Assembly: GCA_013360405.1 (NCBI GenBank)
Contig: JABWBR010000047.1
Span: 52,187-116,186, forward strand
Source: Saprospiraceae bacterium
GTDB lineage: Bacteria > Bacteroidota > Bacteroidia > Chitinophagales > Saprospiraceae
Length of the DNA stretch: 64,000 nucleotides
Reading direction: 5' to 3'
Below the pieces are notes generated by a model, which saw nothing but the letters and a program-made list of their open reading frames with translations, made no database searches and had not been told where the DNA came from. Positions within the stretch are counted from its first letter, which is position 1. Every line of letters begins with the position of its first letter. Both the position numbers and the translations under genes were made by a program. Positions 1 to 7,731 of this stretch are shown one piece after another.

Positions 1-679
1 TCATAAATTCGCCCACGCGGTAGTCGCCGTTGATGAGGCTGCTCACCCCTTCGGGTACATTATTGGCCTCCAATACGTTTCGCAGGATGTTCTGGCAAGC
101 TACGCCGCAGAGCGGAACTTTTTCGGAAGGTTTCCACACGCATACGTCGCCGCACACCATGGCGATCATGGCATTCCACGACCACACGGCTACGGGGAAG
201 TTAAACGCCGAGATAATGCCCACGACGCCCAGCGGGTGCCACTGCTCGTACATGCGGTGGTGGGGCCGCTCGGAGTGCATCGTGAGGCCGTAGAGCTGCC
301 GCGAGAGGCCCACGGCAAAGTCGCAGATGTCGATCATCTCCTGTACTTCGCCCCAACCTTCCTGCAGGCTTTTGCCCATTTCGTAGGAGACCAGTCGACC
401 CAGCGCGTCTTTGTGCTTGCGGAGTTCTTCACCGTATTGGCGCACGATTTCGCCGCGGCGCGGCGCCGGTATTTCGCGCCACACCAGGAAGGCTTCTTCG
501 GCCTTTTGGATTACCTTGTCGTATTCTTCGCGGCTGGTTTTACTCACGCTGCCGATCCACTCATTGTCGACGGGCGAGGCGGATTGGAGGTATTTGCCGG
601 AGTTGGTTGAATCCATGCCGGTAGACGTGCCGGCGTTGTGTTTGCGCAGCCCTAGCTGCTTGAGGAATCTTTTATCCAT
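1..679 (-). CDS. ALDH7-type aldehyde dehydrogenase, N-terminal part (antiquitin-like)
   Basis: The gene starts at the ATG whose complement is 677-679 and reads leftward out of the window, so about 226 N-terminal residues are seen. The NAD-dependent aldehyde dehydrogenase fold is clear: an N-terminal segment with YLQSASPVDNEWIG, then WHPLGVVGIISAFNFPVAVW, the cofactor-binding stretch, followed by WKPSEKVPL. The MYEQWHPLGVVG and FNFPVAV wording is typical of the ALDH7 (antiquitin, alpha-aminoadipic semialdehyde dehydrogenase) branch, which acts in lysine degradation; the exact substrate is inference. The catalytic Cys and Glu lie beyond the window edge. A pair of palindromic repeats and yqeY lie upstream, read in the same direction. 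Confidence 0.88.
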   Translation of the reverse strand, partial: MDKRFLKQLGLRKHNAGTSTGMDSTNSGKYLQSASPVDNEWIGSVSKTSREEYDKVIQKAEEAFLVWREIPAPRRGEIVRQYGEELRKHKDALGRLVSYEMGKSLQEGWGEVQEMIDICDFAVGLSRQLYGLTMHSERPHHRMYEQWHPLGVVGIISAFNFPVAVWSWNAMIAMVCGDVCVWKPSEKVPLCGVACQNILRNVLEANNVPEGVSSLINGDYRVGEFM

Positions 680-699
680 GATGTTGTGATATTTGCCAT

Positions 700-784
700 C
701 TTCTATGACCCGCAGCTAAAGCGGCGGGTTGAATCCTTTTTTTGTGCTTCTATGACCCGCAGCTAAAGCAGCGGGTTGAATCCT
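700..784. repeat. Two tandem REP-like palindromes (700-737 and 747-784)
   Basis: Two 38-bp copies differing at one position (G/A) stand 47 bp apart. Each contains ACCCGC, then AGCTAAAGC, then GCGGGT, so each can fold into a short hairpin. The second copy overlaps the first two bases of the yqeY stop codon at 783-785. This looks like a REP-type intergenic element and could also help end transcription from yqeY before the ALDH gene. Confidence 0.7.
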
Positions 785-1229
785 ACTCGAGGAGCTTTTT
801 GACTACTGCCGAGATCATCTTGCCGTCGGCTTTGCCGGCGAGGGCTTTAGAGGCGGCGGCCATTACTTTGCCCATGTCTTTGGCCGAAGTGGCGCCTACT
901 TCCTGGATGATGGGGCGCAGGGCGGCTTCCAGTTCGGCTTCGTCCATTTGCTTGGGCAGGTATTGTTCTATAATTGCAATTTCTTCCTGCTCTACCTGGG
1001 CAAGGTCGGCCCGGTTTTGCTGCACATAGATTTCCAGCGATTCTTTGCGCTGTTTGACCAGTTTTTGCAGTATTTTGATTTCCCGCTCGGGGGTCATGGC
1101 GTCTCCGCTGCCGTCGGTTTTGGCCAGCAGAAGGGCGGCCTTGATGGCCCTGATACCGCGCATAGCAGCCTGGTCTTTGGCTTTCATTGCGGTTTTGAGA
1201 TCTTCCATGATGCGTTCTTCGAGAGTCAT
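783..1229 (-). CDS. yqeY: GatB/YqeY domain protein
   Basis: A 148-residue cytoplasmic protein of the YqeY family, related to the C-terminal tRNA-binding tail domain of GatB and GlnRS. Family hallmarks seen are the N-terminal L.ERI.ED...AMKAKD, the middle EREIKILQKLVKQRKES helix, E..I...YLPKQM, and the final K..GKVMAA...L.GKADGK. Length is the family norm. The role is not firmly known; a link to tRNA handling is inferred from domain kinship. It lies 28 bp downstream of ksgA on the same strand, across a 10-bp tandem repeat, so the two may be cotranscribed. Confidence 0.92.
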   Translation of the reverse strand: MTLEERIMEDLKTAMKAKDQAAMRGIRAIKAALLLAKTDGSGDAMTPEREIKILQKLVKQRKESLEIYVQQNRADLAQVEQEEIAIIEQYLPKQMDEAELEAALRPIIQEVGATSAKDMGKVMAAASKALAGKADGKMISAVVKKLLE

Positions 1230-1245
1230 ATGTTGATGGTTTAAT

Positions 1246-1289
1246 GTTTATGAGGGTTTATGAGGGTTTATGAGGGTTTATGAGGGTTT
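1246..1289. repeat. 10-bp tandem repeat overlapping the 3' end of ksgA
   Basis: Four copies of TGAGGGTTTA (1251-1290, last base differs) with a partial fifth upstream. The ksgA stop codon (1258-1260) and its last residues (TLINPHKPS) are encoded by this array, so gain or loss of a copy would change the C-terminus of KsgA. Confidence 0.85.
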
Positions 1290-2055
1290 CTTTGGAGCGT
1301 TCCACAATCCATTTCACGATTTGTACATAGTCGGCCACGGAAAGTTGTTCGGGGCGTTGTTGAAAAAAGGGATCTTCCAGAAGGGGGTCACCTTCGAGGA
1401 AGGGTTTCATCGTATTGCGCAACATTTTGCGGCGTTGAGAAAATGCTTGTTTGACTACTTTTTTAAACAACACTTCTGATTCGGTGACCAAGGGTTGTTC
1501 GCGGCGGATCAGTCGGATTACGCCCGATTGTACCTTGGGTGGCGGCGAAAAATTGCGGCGGTCTACCGTAAACAGATATTTGCCTTCATAAAAAGCCTGC
1601 ACCAATACGCTGGTAATGCCATATACTTTGCTGCCGGGTGGCGCGATCACGCGTTCGGCCACTTCTTTTTGGAACATGCCCACCAATTCGGGTACCTCCG
1701 ACCGGTAGTCGAGCATCTTGAACAGAATCTGGGTGGAGATGTTGTAAGGGAAATTGCCGATAATGGCAAAAGGTTCCCCCTGAAAGCAATTTGTGATGTC
1801 GAGCTGGAGGAAATCGGCGGATAGGACCGTTACGGCGGGGTAGTGCTGCTGCAGGTACGCCACCATATCGAGGTCGGCTTCTACGGCTACGAGGTCGTAG
1901 GGCAGTGCTGTGAGATATTTCGTCAGCATACCTTTTCCCGGGCCTACTTCGAGTATGTGGCGATAAGCGCCGGCGCCCGTGAGGCTTCCGGCGATGCGTT
2001 GCGCCACTTGCTCGTGGATGAGAAAATGCTGGCCGTATGATTTTTTTGCTTTCAA
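1258..2055 (-). CDS. ksgA: 16S rRNA dimethyladenosine transferase KsgA/RsmA
   Basis: A 265-residue enzyme that dimethylates two adjacent adenines near the 3' end of 16S rRNA with S-adenosylmethionine, a late step of small-subunit assembly. Seen: the N-terminal K.SYGQHFL, the SAM-binding LEVGPGKGMLT (about residues 36-46), the acidic E of VAVEADLDM, and the catalytic NFPYNIST motif (about 122-129), then the C-terminal PPPKVQSGVIRL. Length is usual. The start at MKAKKSYGQHF agrees with the family. The last residues are encoded in a 10-bp tandem repeat. yqeY follows 28 bp downstream. Confidence 0.96.
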   Translation of the reverse strand: MKAKKSYGQHFLIHEQVAQRIAGSLTGAGAYRHILEVGPGKGMLTKYLTALPYDLVAVEADLDMVAYLQQHYPAVTVLSADFLQLDITNCFQGEPFAIIGNFPYNISTQILFKMLDYRSEVPELVGMFQKEVAERVIAPPGSKVYGITSVLVQAFYEGKYLFTVDRRNFSPPPKVQSGVIRLIRREQPLVTESEVLFKKVVKQAFSQRRKMLRNTMKPFLEGDPLLEDPFFQQRPEQLSVADYVQIVKWIVERSKETLINPHKPS

Positions 2056-2179
2056 AATGTGATTTACTTACGAAAAAGCGCTGCAAAGATAGGCAGCCTT
2101 TGCCAAGAGATTGAGTAAAAATGTACCTTATTGGCGATAGAATTCCCGACTTCTCGCTGAAATCGCCGTATTGTTTGTT

Positions 2180-2187
2180 TACTTTTG
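2180..2187 (+). promoter_or_regulatory. Candidate Bacteroidota -7 element for pdxA
   Basis: TACTTTTG fits the Bacteroidota -7 consensus TAnnTTTG and stands 26 bases before the chosen pdxA start, giving a short leader. No convincing TTG -33 element is seen at the usual spacing, so support is partial. Confidence 0.35.
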
Positions 2188-2212
2188 CGTTTCGAGTACA
2201 AATATCGACGTA

Positions 2213-3337
2213 ATGAATAAGATAAAAGTTGGGATCAGCATGGGCGATATGAACGGTATCGGCCTGGAAGTGATCCTCAAAACACTTTCACACCCCAAAA
2301 TCCTGGATAGTTGCATCCCCATTGTGTACGGCTCCTCCAAAGTGGTGTCGTATCACAAAAATATTGTGGATATCGACTTTCCTATCCACCCTATCAGAGC
2401 GGTCAATCAACTGGTGACCGACAAGATCAATATTGTCAATTGCTGGCAGGAAAATGTCAATATCACCCTGGGCAAACCCTCTGAAGCCGGCGGAAAATAC
2501 GCTTATCGCGCATTGGAAGCCGCCGTGCAGGATCTAAAGCAAGGCCAGATTGATGCGCTGGTAACGGCGCCCATCAATAAACACGCCATGCAGCAGGCCG
2601 GTTTTGCTTTCCCGGGGCATACCGAATATATCACCCAGCAACTGGGCGCACAGGAAAGTCTTATGTTGATGGTCAGCAACGGCATGTACGTAGGACTGGC
2701 CACCAACCACCTCCCGGTAGGACAGGTGGCTCGTGCCATTACGAAAGAGTTGATTATGCGCAAAATTCAGATTATGAACGATGCGCTGCGCATTGATTTT
2801 GACATAGACAGGCCTACCATCGCAGTATTGGGGCTCAACCCGCACGCCGGCGACCACGGCGTGATTGGCGATGAAGAAGAAAAAATAATACGCCCCGCAA
2901 TAGTAGAAATGAAGAAAAGAGGTATCCTGGTGATGGGGCCTTTTTCTGCCGACGGCTTTTTTGGGTCGGGCCAATACAACAAGTTTAACGGTATCCTCGC
3001 CATGTACCACGATCAGGGCCTGATTCCCTTTAAAGCGCTGTCTTTTGGTAGCGGGGTGAATTACACGGCAGGGCTTTCGGCGGTGCGCACCTCGCCCGAC
3101 CACGGCACAGCCTACGACATTGCCGGCCAAAACGAAGCCGACCCCTCGTCTTTCCGCCAAGCCTTATTTATGGCCATCGATATTGCCCGCAACCGCCAAA
3201 ACCATGCGGAAATGCATCAGAATGCTTTGGTAAGGCGGAGCAAACCCCGGGTAGAAGGCGAAGACGAATTGATCGAAGAAGAAGAGGAATTGTTGGAAGA
3301 AGATACGTCTGACGACTACGACGAAAGCGACGATTAA
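2213..3337 (+). CDS. pdxA: 4-hydroxythreonine-4-phosphate dehydrogenase PdxA with acidic tail
   Basis: PdxA oxidises 4-phosphohydroxy-L-threonine with NAD in DXP-dependent pyridoxal phosphate synthesis, using a divalent metal. Seen in order: VGISMGDMNGIGLEV at the N-terminus, TAPINKHAMQ, the metal-site histidines in FPGHTEY, LNPHAGDHG and MYHDQGLIPFK, and TSPDHGTAYDIAG near the end. The start at MNKIKVG (2213) is preferred over an in-frame TTG codon at 2171, since the extra residues do not look like PdxA. After about residue 345 the protein runs into a tail made almost wholly of Glu and Asp, which is not part of the usual enzyme. lspA follows 41 bp downstream and also carries an acidic tail. 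Confidence 0.94.
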   Translation: MNKIKVGISMGDMNGIGLEVILKTLSHPKILDSCIPIVYGSSKVVSYHKNIVDIDFPIHPIRAVNQLVTDKINIVNCWQENVNITLGKPSEAGGKYAYRALEAAVQDLKQGQIDALVTAPINKHAMQQAGFAFPGHTEYITQQLGAQESLMLMVSNGMYVGLATNHLPVGQVARAITKELIMRKIQIMNDALRIDFDIDRPTIAVLGLNPHAGDHGVIGDEEEKIIRPAIVEMKKRGILVMGPFSADGFFGSGQYNKFNGILAMYHDQGLIPFKALSFGSGVNYTAGLSAVRTSPDHGTAYDIAGQNEADPSSFRQALFMAIDIARNRQNHAEMHQNALVRRSKPRVEGEDELIEEEEELLEEDTSDDYDESDD

Positions 3338-3378
3338 TATTTTTTTATTAGCCATTATATCACAAACTGACCATTAAC

Positions 3379-4134
3379 TTGAAAAAATCTGTTGCCGTTT
3401 GGGGAATAATAGCGCTGGTACTCCTCATTGACCAGTGTCTGAAGATTTGGATAAAAACGCACCTGGAATATGGCGATGAGTTCAATATCCTGGGATTTTC
3501 ATGGGCGCGCATCCACTTTGTAGAAAACAACGGGATGGCTTTTGGTATCAACCTGGGCGGCGAATACGGCAAATTGGCCCTGAGCCTTTTTCGCATAATA
3601 GCGGTGGGTTTTCTGGTGTATTATTTGCGGGTGCTTTTGCGCTCAGGCGCCGCTTTTGGCCTGCTCATCAGCTTCTCGCTCATCCTGGCCGGCGCCATAG
3701 GGAATATCATTGACAGCGCTTTTTACGGCATGATTTTTTCGGAGTCGCCTTATCACGGTGGGCTGGCACAACTATTCCCCGAAGGAGGCGGCTATTCGAG
3801 TTTCCTGCACGGCAAGGTGGTGGATATGCTCTATTTTCCGCTTGTGGAGGGGGTCTACCCCGATTGGTTCCCTCTTTGGGGCGGGCAACACTACCAATTC
3901 TTCAAACCTGTCTTTAATATCGCTGATTCTTCCATTACCGTAGGCGTGCTCTATATTCTGCTGTTCCAGCGCAGCTTTTTTAAACACAAACATCCCGACG
4001 AAGAAACGGAGGCGGGTCAGGCAGCGCTTCAGCCTGAGCATACAACAGAAAGCCTTGCCGATGATACTTCATTGGAAGGAGAGGCAGCCGCCGACGAGGC
4101 CACTGCCAATGATGCTGGAAAAGATCAGGCTTAA
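3379..4134 (+). CDS. lspA: Lipoprotein signal peptidase (signal peptidase II)
   Basis: LspA is the inner-membrane aspartic protease that removes signal peptides from lipidated prolipoproteins. Four hydrophobic segments are visible, and the two catalytic aspartates lie in GNIIDSAFYG and FNIADSSITVG; the family VENNGMAFG motif is present near residue 52. The extra loop containing the GGGYSS stretch before the KVVDM strand is common in Bacteroidota. The protein is 251 residues, longer than the usual 160-210, because of a C-terminal acidic, Ala/Glu/Asp-rich tail of about 50 residues that should face the cytoplasm. The start is uncertain: TTG at 3379, or ATT at 3373. It probably shares a transcript with pdxA and ends 10 bp from the convergent arsR-like gene. 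Confidence 0.93.
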   Translation: MKKSVAVWGIIALVLLIDQCLKIWIKTHLEYGDEFNILGFSWARIHFVENNGMAFGINLGGEYGKLALSLFRIIAVGFLVYYLRVLLRSGAAFGLLISFSLILAGAIGNIIDSAFYGMIFSESPYHGGLAQLFPEGGGYSSFLHGKVVDMLYFPLVEGVYPDWFPLWGGQHYQFFKPVFNIADSSITVGVLYILLFQRSFFKHKHPDEETEAGQAALQPEHTTESLADDTSLEGEAAADEATANDAGKDQA

Positions 4135-4144
4135 AACGGGCTGA

Positions 4145-4459
4145 TTATACTTCTTTGGGTCGTAGAAAATGCCGGATGGCTTCTACGGTTTGCCTGACTT
4201 TTTCGTAGTCGATACTGTAGTGGATGTACTTGCCGCTGCGTTTGGTTTCTACCAAACCTGCCGCGCGCAAGATGCGTAGGTGTTGCGAAGTGATGGATTG
4301 CTCCAGCCTGAGGGCATTATAGATTTTATTGACATTGATCTCTTCGTTTTTGTCAATAAATTCCAGAATGTTAAGCCTCAGAGGGTGGGCCAGTGCCCGC
4401 AACAACTCTGACGACATGTGTAGTTGTTCGTAGTTAAGGTCAGTTTTAACCTTTCTCAT
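4145..4459 (-). CDS. ArsR-family transcriptional regulator (copy 1)
   Basis: A 104-residue winged-helix repressor-like protein. The core runs from LRALAHPLRLNILEFI through the recognition region LRLEQSITSQHLRILRAAGLV to the wing TKRSGKYIHYSI. No CxC metal-binding motif is seen in the helix where metal-sensing ArsR proteins carry it, so metal sensing is not supported. It is a clear paralogue of the gene at 4686-5024, with which it shares LRLEQS..SQHL.ILR.AG and GK.I.YS. It faces lspA tail to tail with a 10-bp gap. Target genes are unknown. Confidence 0.88.
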   Translation of the reverse strand: MRKVKTDLNYEQLHMSSELLRALAHPLRLNILEFIDKNEEINVNKIYNALRLEQSITSQHLRILRAAGLVETKRSGKYIHYSIDYEKVRQTVEAIRHFLRPKEV

Positions 4460-4685
4460 AGTCTCCCAAAATTTGAGTTTTCTCTAAAGATGCATGGTTA
4501 CTCATACAGCCGCACCAAAATTTGCCAGGCTGTGCAAGACAACCCGACCTCCCTTTCGCCAGGTACGGCATAGGCAAATATGCGTGATTTATCGGATTTT
4601 TCAAAATTGCCACGGTTCCGCATCACGACGCAGAACCCGTTGACGTAAGTGCTATTAATCCGTAATGTGGGGGGAATGACGCTTT

Positions 4686-5024
4686 TTAAGCGGCCAATTC
4701 TTCAATCAGCTTGGATATCTGCTGAAGGCGATCTTTGTTGAGGGAATAATAAATAAACTTCCCGTGACGCTCGGTGATCACTACGCCCGCCCTACGCAAA
4801 ATAGCCAAATGTTGGGAGGCTACCGATTGCTCCAGGCGAAGCTTGATGTAAATGTCGGTGACGGTCATCTTGTCGTGTTCTTCCAATAAGTCGATGACGC
4901 GCTGGCGCAACTTGTGGTTTATTGCCCGAAGCACTAAAACGGCTTTGCGCAATTCAGCATAGTCGAGTTGGATGTTGCCTCTCCCTTTTTTCAGAACGAC
5001 GGTTTCGTTTTTTGACTTTCTCAT
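4686..5024 (-). CDS. ArsR-family transcriptional regulator (copy 2)
   Basis: A 112-residue paralogue of the regulator at 4145-4459, upstream on the same strand with 226 bp between. The winged-helix core spans RAINHKLRQRVIDLLEEH, the recognition helix LRLEQSVASQHLAILRRAGVV and the wing ERHGKFIYYSL. As in copy 1, no Cys-rich metal motif is present. A Lys/Arg-rich N-terminus (KSKNETVVLKKGRGN) extends ahead of the fold. A 9-bp inverted repeat about 190 bp upstream (5215-5241) could be an operator. The 226-bp gap between the copies holds no further gene that I can see. Confidence 0.87.
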   Translation of the reverse strand: MRKSKNETVVLKKGRGNIQLDYAELRKAVLVLRAINHKLRQRVIDLLEEHDKMTVTDIYIKLRLEQSVASQHLAILRRAGVVITERHGKFIYYSLNKDRLQQISKLIEELAA

Positions 5025-5180
5025 AGTACTTTGGTTTATAATGTTCTTTAAACGACAAGCGATTGCGTTTTGGTTTGCTGTCGTATTATAAAGAATTCAA
5101 ATATCGTACCAAACTTTTCAAGTGCCGGCAAACTGAATTGAAATTTGCCTTTTTTGATAGTAGATGATGCTCAAGATGCC

Positions 5181-5241
5181 GTAGCGAAACGCTACAATGG
5201 CAAAGCTAACAATAATATTCATAAAATACAAATATGAATAT
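5181..5241. promoter_or_regulatory. Hairpin and inverted repeat upstream of ArsR copy 2
   Basis: The 362-bp space 5025-5386 has no gene. At 5181-5195 GTAGCG-AAA-CGCTAC forms a perfect small hairpin. At 5215-5223 and 5233-5241 ATATTCATA and TATGAATAT form a perfect 9-bp inverted repeat with a 9-bp spacer, the size and symmetry expected for a dimeric winged-helix operator. Assignment to the ArsR paralogues is inference from proximity. Confidence 0.35.
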
Positions 5242-5280
5242 GCCTCAATTTTAATTTAATTTGATTTTGTAACTGTTTAG

Positions 5281-5358
5281 AAGGGTTTAGTGCATGCGCA
5301 GTTTAGCGATAGGGTTTAGTGCATACGCAGTTTGGCTAAACCCTATCGCTAAACCCTA
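5281..5358. repeat. Direct/inverted repeat element, family member 1
   Basis: Two direct copies of GGGTTTAGTGCAT(G/A)CGCAGTTT stand in tandem. In addition GTTTAGCGATAGGGTTTA (5301-5318) has a perfect 18-bp reverse complement at 5337-5354, giving an 18-bp stem with an 18-base loop. The same words recur, in the opposite orientation, at 32564-32608. It lies just downstream of the stop of the membrane protein gene at 5387-6004 and could act as its terminator. Confidence 0.8.
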
Positions 5359-5386
5359 CTAACCATAGCGATGCGGTTTTATAGCT

Positions 5387-6004
5387 TTAATGCAACAACC
5401 ACCCCAATATACCGGTAAGGACAAGCATAGCGCCGGTGATGAGCCCGGCGTTGTGTTCGAGCCGGTGCCAATTGAGGTGCAGAAGTCGTGGATAAGCCCA
5501 GTGCACCCAGGTCCACATGCCCGCAACGGAGATTATCAGATAAAGCAAAGCTATCAGGAATACTAACGGCCAGCCGTAAGCGCCCGCTGCCAGGAAAAAG
5601 GCTTCAATTTCGAGACAAGGCGAAAAAAACATGGCGGTCATTAAAAGAAAAACAAGACGCCCCTTGGGCATTTTGGGATCAAGTCCTTTGGCTTCAAAAT
5701 GAAAGTGATGGTGGCGGTGGTGGCGCCACATGAAAAAGATGCCCATGCCTACCAGGATAGCCGGGGCGATCAGGTGTGTGAAGGTTTCCACGCGGGCGGC
5801 GGCCTGATTGCCGATGTAGCCGATAAGCAGCCCGATGAGTATGGTACTGAGCGCATGGGCCAGACCGGCTATTAATGTCAATCGTTCGGTACTCGACTGG
5901 CTCCAGTGCTGCGAACGCCCCAAGGCAAGCACCGGCAACCAGTGGTTGGGTAGCAAAGCATGGAGAAGACTCAGCGAAACGCTGCCTATGATGATTTCGT
6001 ACAT
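5387..6004 (-). CDS. Polytopic membrane protein with His-rich loop, NicO/RcnA-like
   Basis: A 205-residue protein with about six hydrophobic segments. Two segments carry LLHALLPNHWLPV and GLAHALSTILIG, recalling the HALxxDH-type motifs of NicO/RcnA nickel-cobalt exporters, and a cytoplasmic or periplasmic loop holds HHRHHHFHF (about residues 95-103), a likely metal-binding run. A third motif, FSPCLEIEAFF, sits in a later helix. This suggests a transition-metal transporter, but the family link is by motif only. It stands 8 bp downstream of the large membrane protein gene 6013-7689 on the same strand, so the two are likely cotranscribed. Confidence 0.6.
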   Translation of the reverse strand: MYEIIIGSVSLSLLHALLPNHWLPVLALGRSQHWSQSSTERLTLIAGLAHALSTILIGLLIGYIGNQAAARVETFTHLIAPAILVGMGIFFMWRHHRHHHFHFEAKGLDPKMPKGRLVFLLMTAMFFSPCLEIEAFFLAAGAYGWPLVFLIALLYLIISVAGMWTWVHWAYPRLLHLNWHRLEHNAGLITGAMLVLTGILGWLLH

Positions 6005-6012
6005 AGGAGTGG

Positions 6013-7689
6013 TTACTTGAGGATTTGAGGATTTGAGGATTTGATTGTCTGGGGGGCTTCTACTACCTGTTTATCCAGTACAAACCATTTACCGGCTTTT
6101 TGGTAGATGATGGCCGCATTGGGGTCGGGTTGTTTGAAGGTGAGCGTGTATTGCAAGTCATTTCTGGCAAATACAAAATTATCCGTCTCATAATCAGAAG
6201 CGCCGATGCCTTTTCGCCACCACCAGTTGCCATATTGTTCAAACTGGACGACAAGCGTTTTGGTTGAATCGGCCCAGCTTGCCCGGATGCCGTCGTCGGC
6301 CTTAGCAAGGTTGTATTGGGCTACTTCGTACAATTTTCCCTCGTAGGGTTTGCGTTGCACGTATCGCAGCGCATCGGTCAGGGCATGTTTTCCTTCGTTG
6401 AAATCCCGGAAAAGCGGCGCGCCCTGATAGTTGTCGGGCAAATTGAGTACATACACCTCCGGGCGGTCAAACCACCTGAAATCGGCCAGCAGAGATTGGT
6501 GTAACCAGGTACCGGTTCGCCAGTAGGATACGGCCCTGTGCAATACTACCCCTGATATGATAAGGTATACTACAGCTACAGAATAGAATGCTTTTCGCGG
6601 CAACATGACCAGCAGTGCCGCCAGCATGCCGGCGGCGAACATTGAGGCGAAGTAACCGTAACGATCGTTTTCAATATGCAGTAAATAGTTGAAATACAGG
6701 TTGATAACGGGTAATAAGGCTACCCCAAATAATATGAGCATTAGTCCGGCAAGTTTCCATTGCGGAGATAGCCTGCGAAATCGCGCTATCCAAAGCGCCA
6801 GCGCGGCCGCTACAAATGCCAGCGCAGGATATAGCACCATCGGGCGGCTAAACGCGCCAAAAACGGCCTCCTTGGCAGGGTGTTCCATGAAACGCACAAA
6901 AAACAGCGTTTTGAGTCCGTAGCGGAAATAATTACCCAGTATGTCGGCAAGAGGAAAACGCAGGTGGGTGTCTGCCCCATAGTATCCCACCCATACGCCG
7001 AGGCTCCATTTTGTCCATATAAAATACAGGGCTACCAGCGCCAGTTGGGGCAAGATAAGCCGGAACAAAGCGCCGCTCAATAACGCGGGTTGGCGGCGCT
7101 CGGCGGCCAGCACGGCAGCTATCGCCGTGCAGATAAAAGGAACTACCAGCGTAAGTTCAAAAGTGAAAAGCCCGAGGGTAAAAGCTAAAAGGGCCAGGTA
7201 AAGATCCAGGGAAGACTGCCGGTCGGCCCAGCGCAACAAACCGAGCACCGTGGTCAGGGCCAGTGCGCTTGACAACAAGTAGTTGAAGCATACCCGCCAC
7301 ACGACTACTTCGGTTTGATTGGGCGAGAGCAAAAAAAACAAGGCGCCGGCCAGCGCCGGCCATTCTGCATTGTCAAGACGGAAATAACGAAACAGGCGAA
7401 GCATTACCATAAAAAGCAACATCGCATTGCCGGCATGCATGGTGGAGTGCACCAGGTACCAGCCCAGCCCATCATGACCGAATATTTTATAAAAAAAATA
7501 AAAAAAGGAAAATAGTACAGGATGCGGGGCGGGAAACCCGAAACTCGAAAAAATGCCGGTCCAGTCGCTGCTCTCCAGACGGGCTGCCAGTCCGGTAAAA
7601 TCAGTCACAAACCCGGCATGCCGGGTTTGGATATAAAAGAGATGGGTGAGCACAAATAATAGCGCAAATACAGACAGGTGTTTTTTCAT
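6013..7689 (-). CDS. Multi-pass membrane protein, GT-C glycosyltransferase-like
   Basis: The protein has 558 residues if started at MKKHLSVF (7689); an upstream in-frame codon at 7713 is less likely. It has about ten or more transmembrane segments in the first 400 residues, with an early periplasmic loop containing DFTGLAARL and GFPAPHPVLF, then a soluble C-terminal domain of about 150 residues. The layout resembles GT-C fold or mannosyltransferase-like proteins, but no diagnostic catalytic motif can be named. The C-terminal residues and stop are reached through an 8-bp tandem repeat (6018-6041). Function unknown; a role in envelope glycan or lipid glycosylation is only a guess. Confidence 0.6.
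   Translation of the reverse strand: MKKHLSVFALLFVLTHLFYIQTRHAGFVTDFTGLAARLESSDWTGIFSSFGFPAPHPVLFSFFYFFYKIFGHDGLGWYLVHSTMHAGNAMLLFMVMLRLFRYFRLDNAEWPALAGALFFLLSPNQTEVVVWRVCFNYLLSSALALTTVLGLLRWADRQSSLDLYLALLAFTLGLFTFELTLVVPFICTAIAAVLAAERRQPALLSGALFRLILPQLALVALYFIWTKWSLGVWVGYYGADTHLRFPLADILGNYFRYGLKTLFFVRFMEHPAKEAVFGAFSRPMVLYPALAFVAAALALWIARFRRLSPQWKLAGLMLILFGVALLPVINLYFNYLLHIENDRYGYFASMFAAGMLAALLVMLPRKAFYSVAVVYLIISGVVLHRAVSYWRTGTWLHQSLLADFRWFDRPEVYVLNLPDNYQGAPLFRDFNEGKHALTDALRYVQRKPYEGKLYEVAQYNLAKADDGIRASWADSTKTLVVQFEQYGNWWWRKGIGASDYETDNFVFARNDLQYTLTFKQPDPNAAIIYQKAGKWFVLDKQVVEAPQTIKSSNPQILK
6018..6041. repeat. 8-bp tandem repeat at the 3' end of the membrane protein gene
   Basis: Three exact copies of TGAGGATT followed by a partial copy. 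The array encodes the last residues of the gene whose stop is at 6013-6015, the same arrangement as at ksgA. Confidence 0.85.
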
Positions 7690-7731
7690 GGTTTCCCGTT
7701 GCAATTCTCCCACAAGGTAGAAAATTATGGG

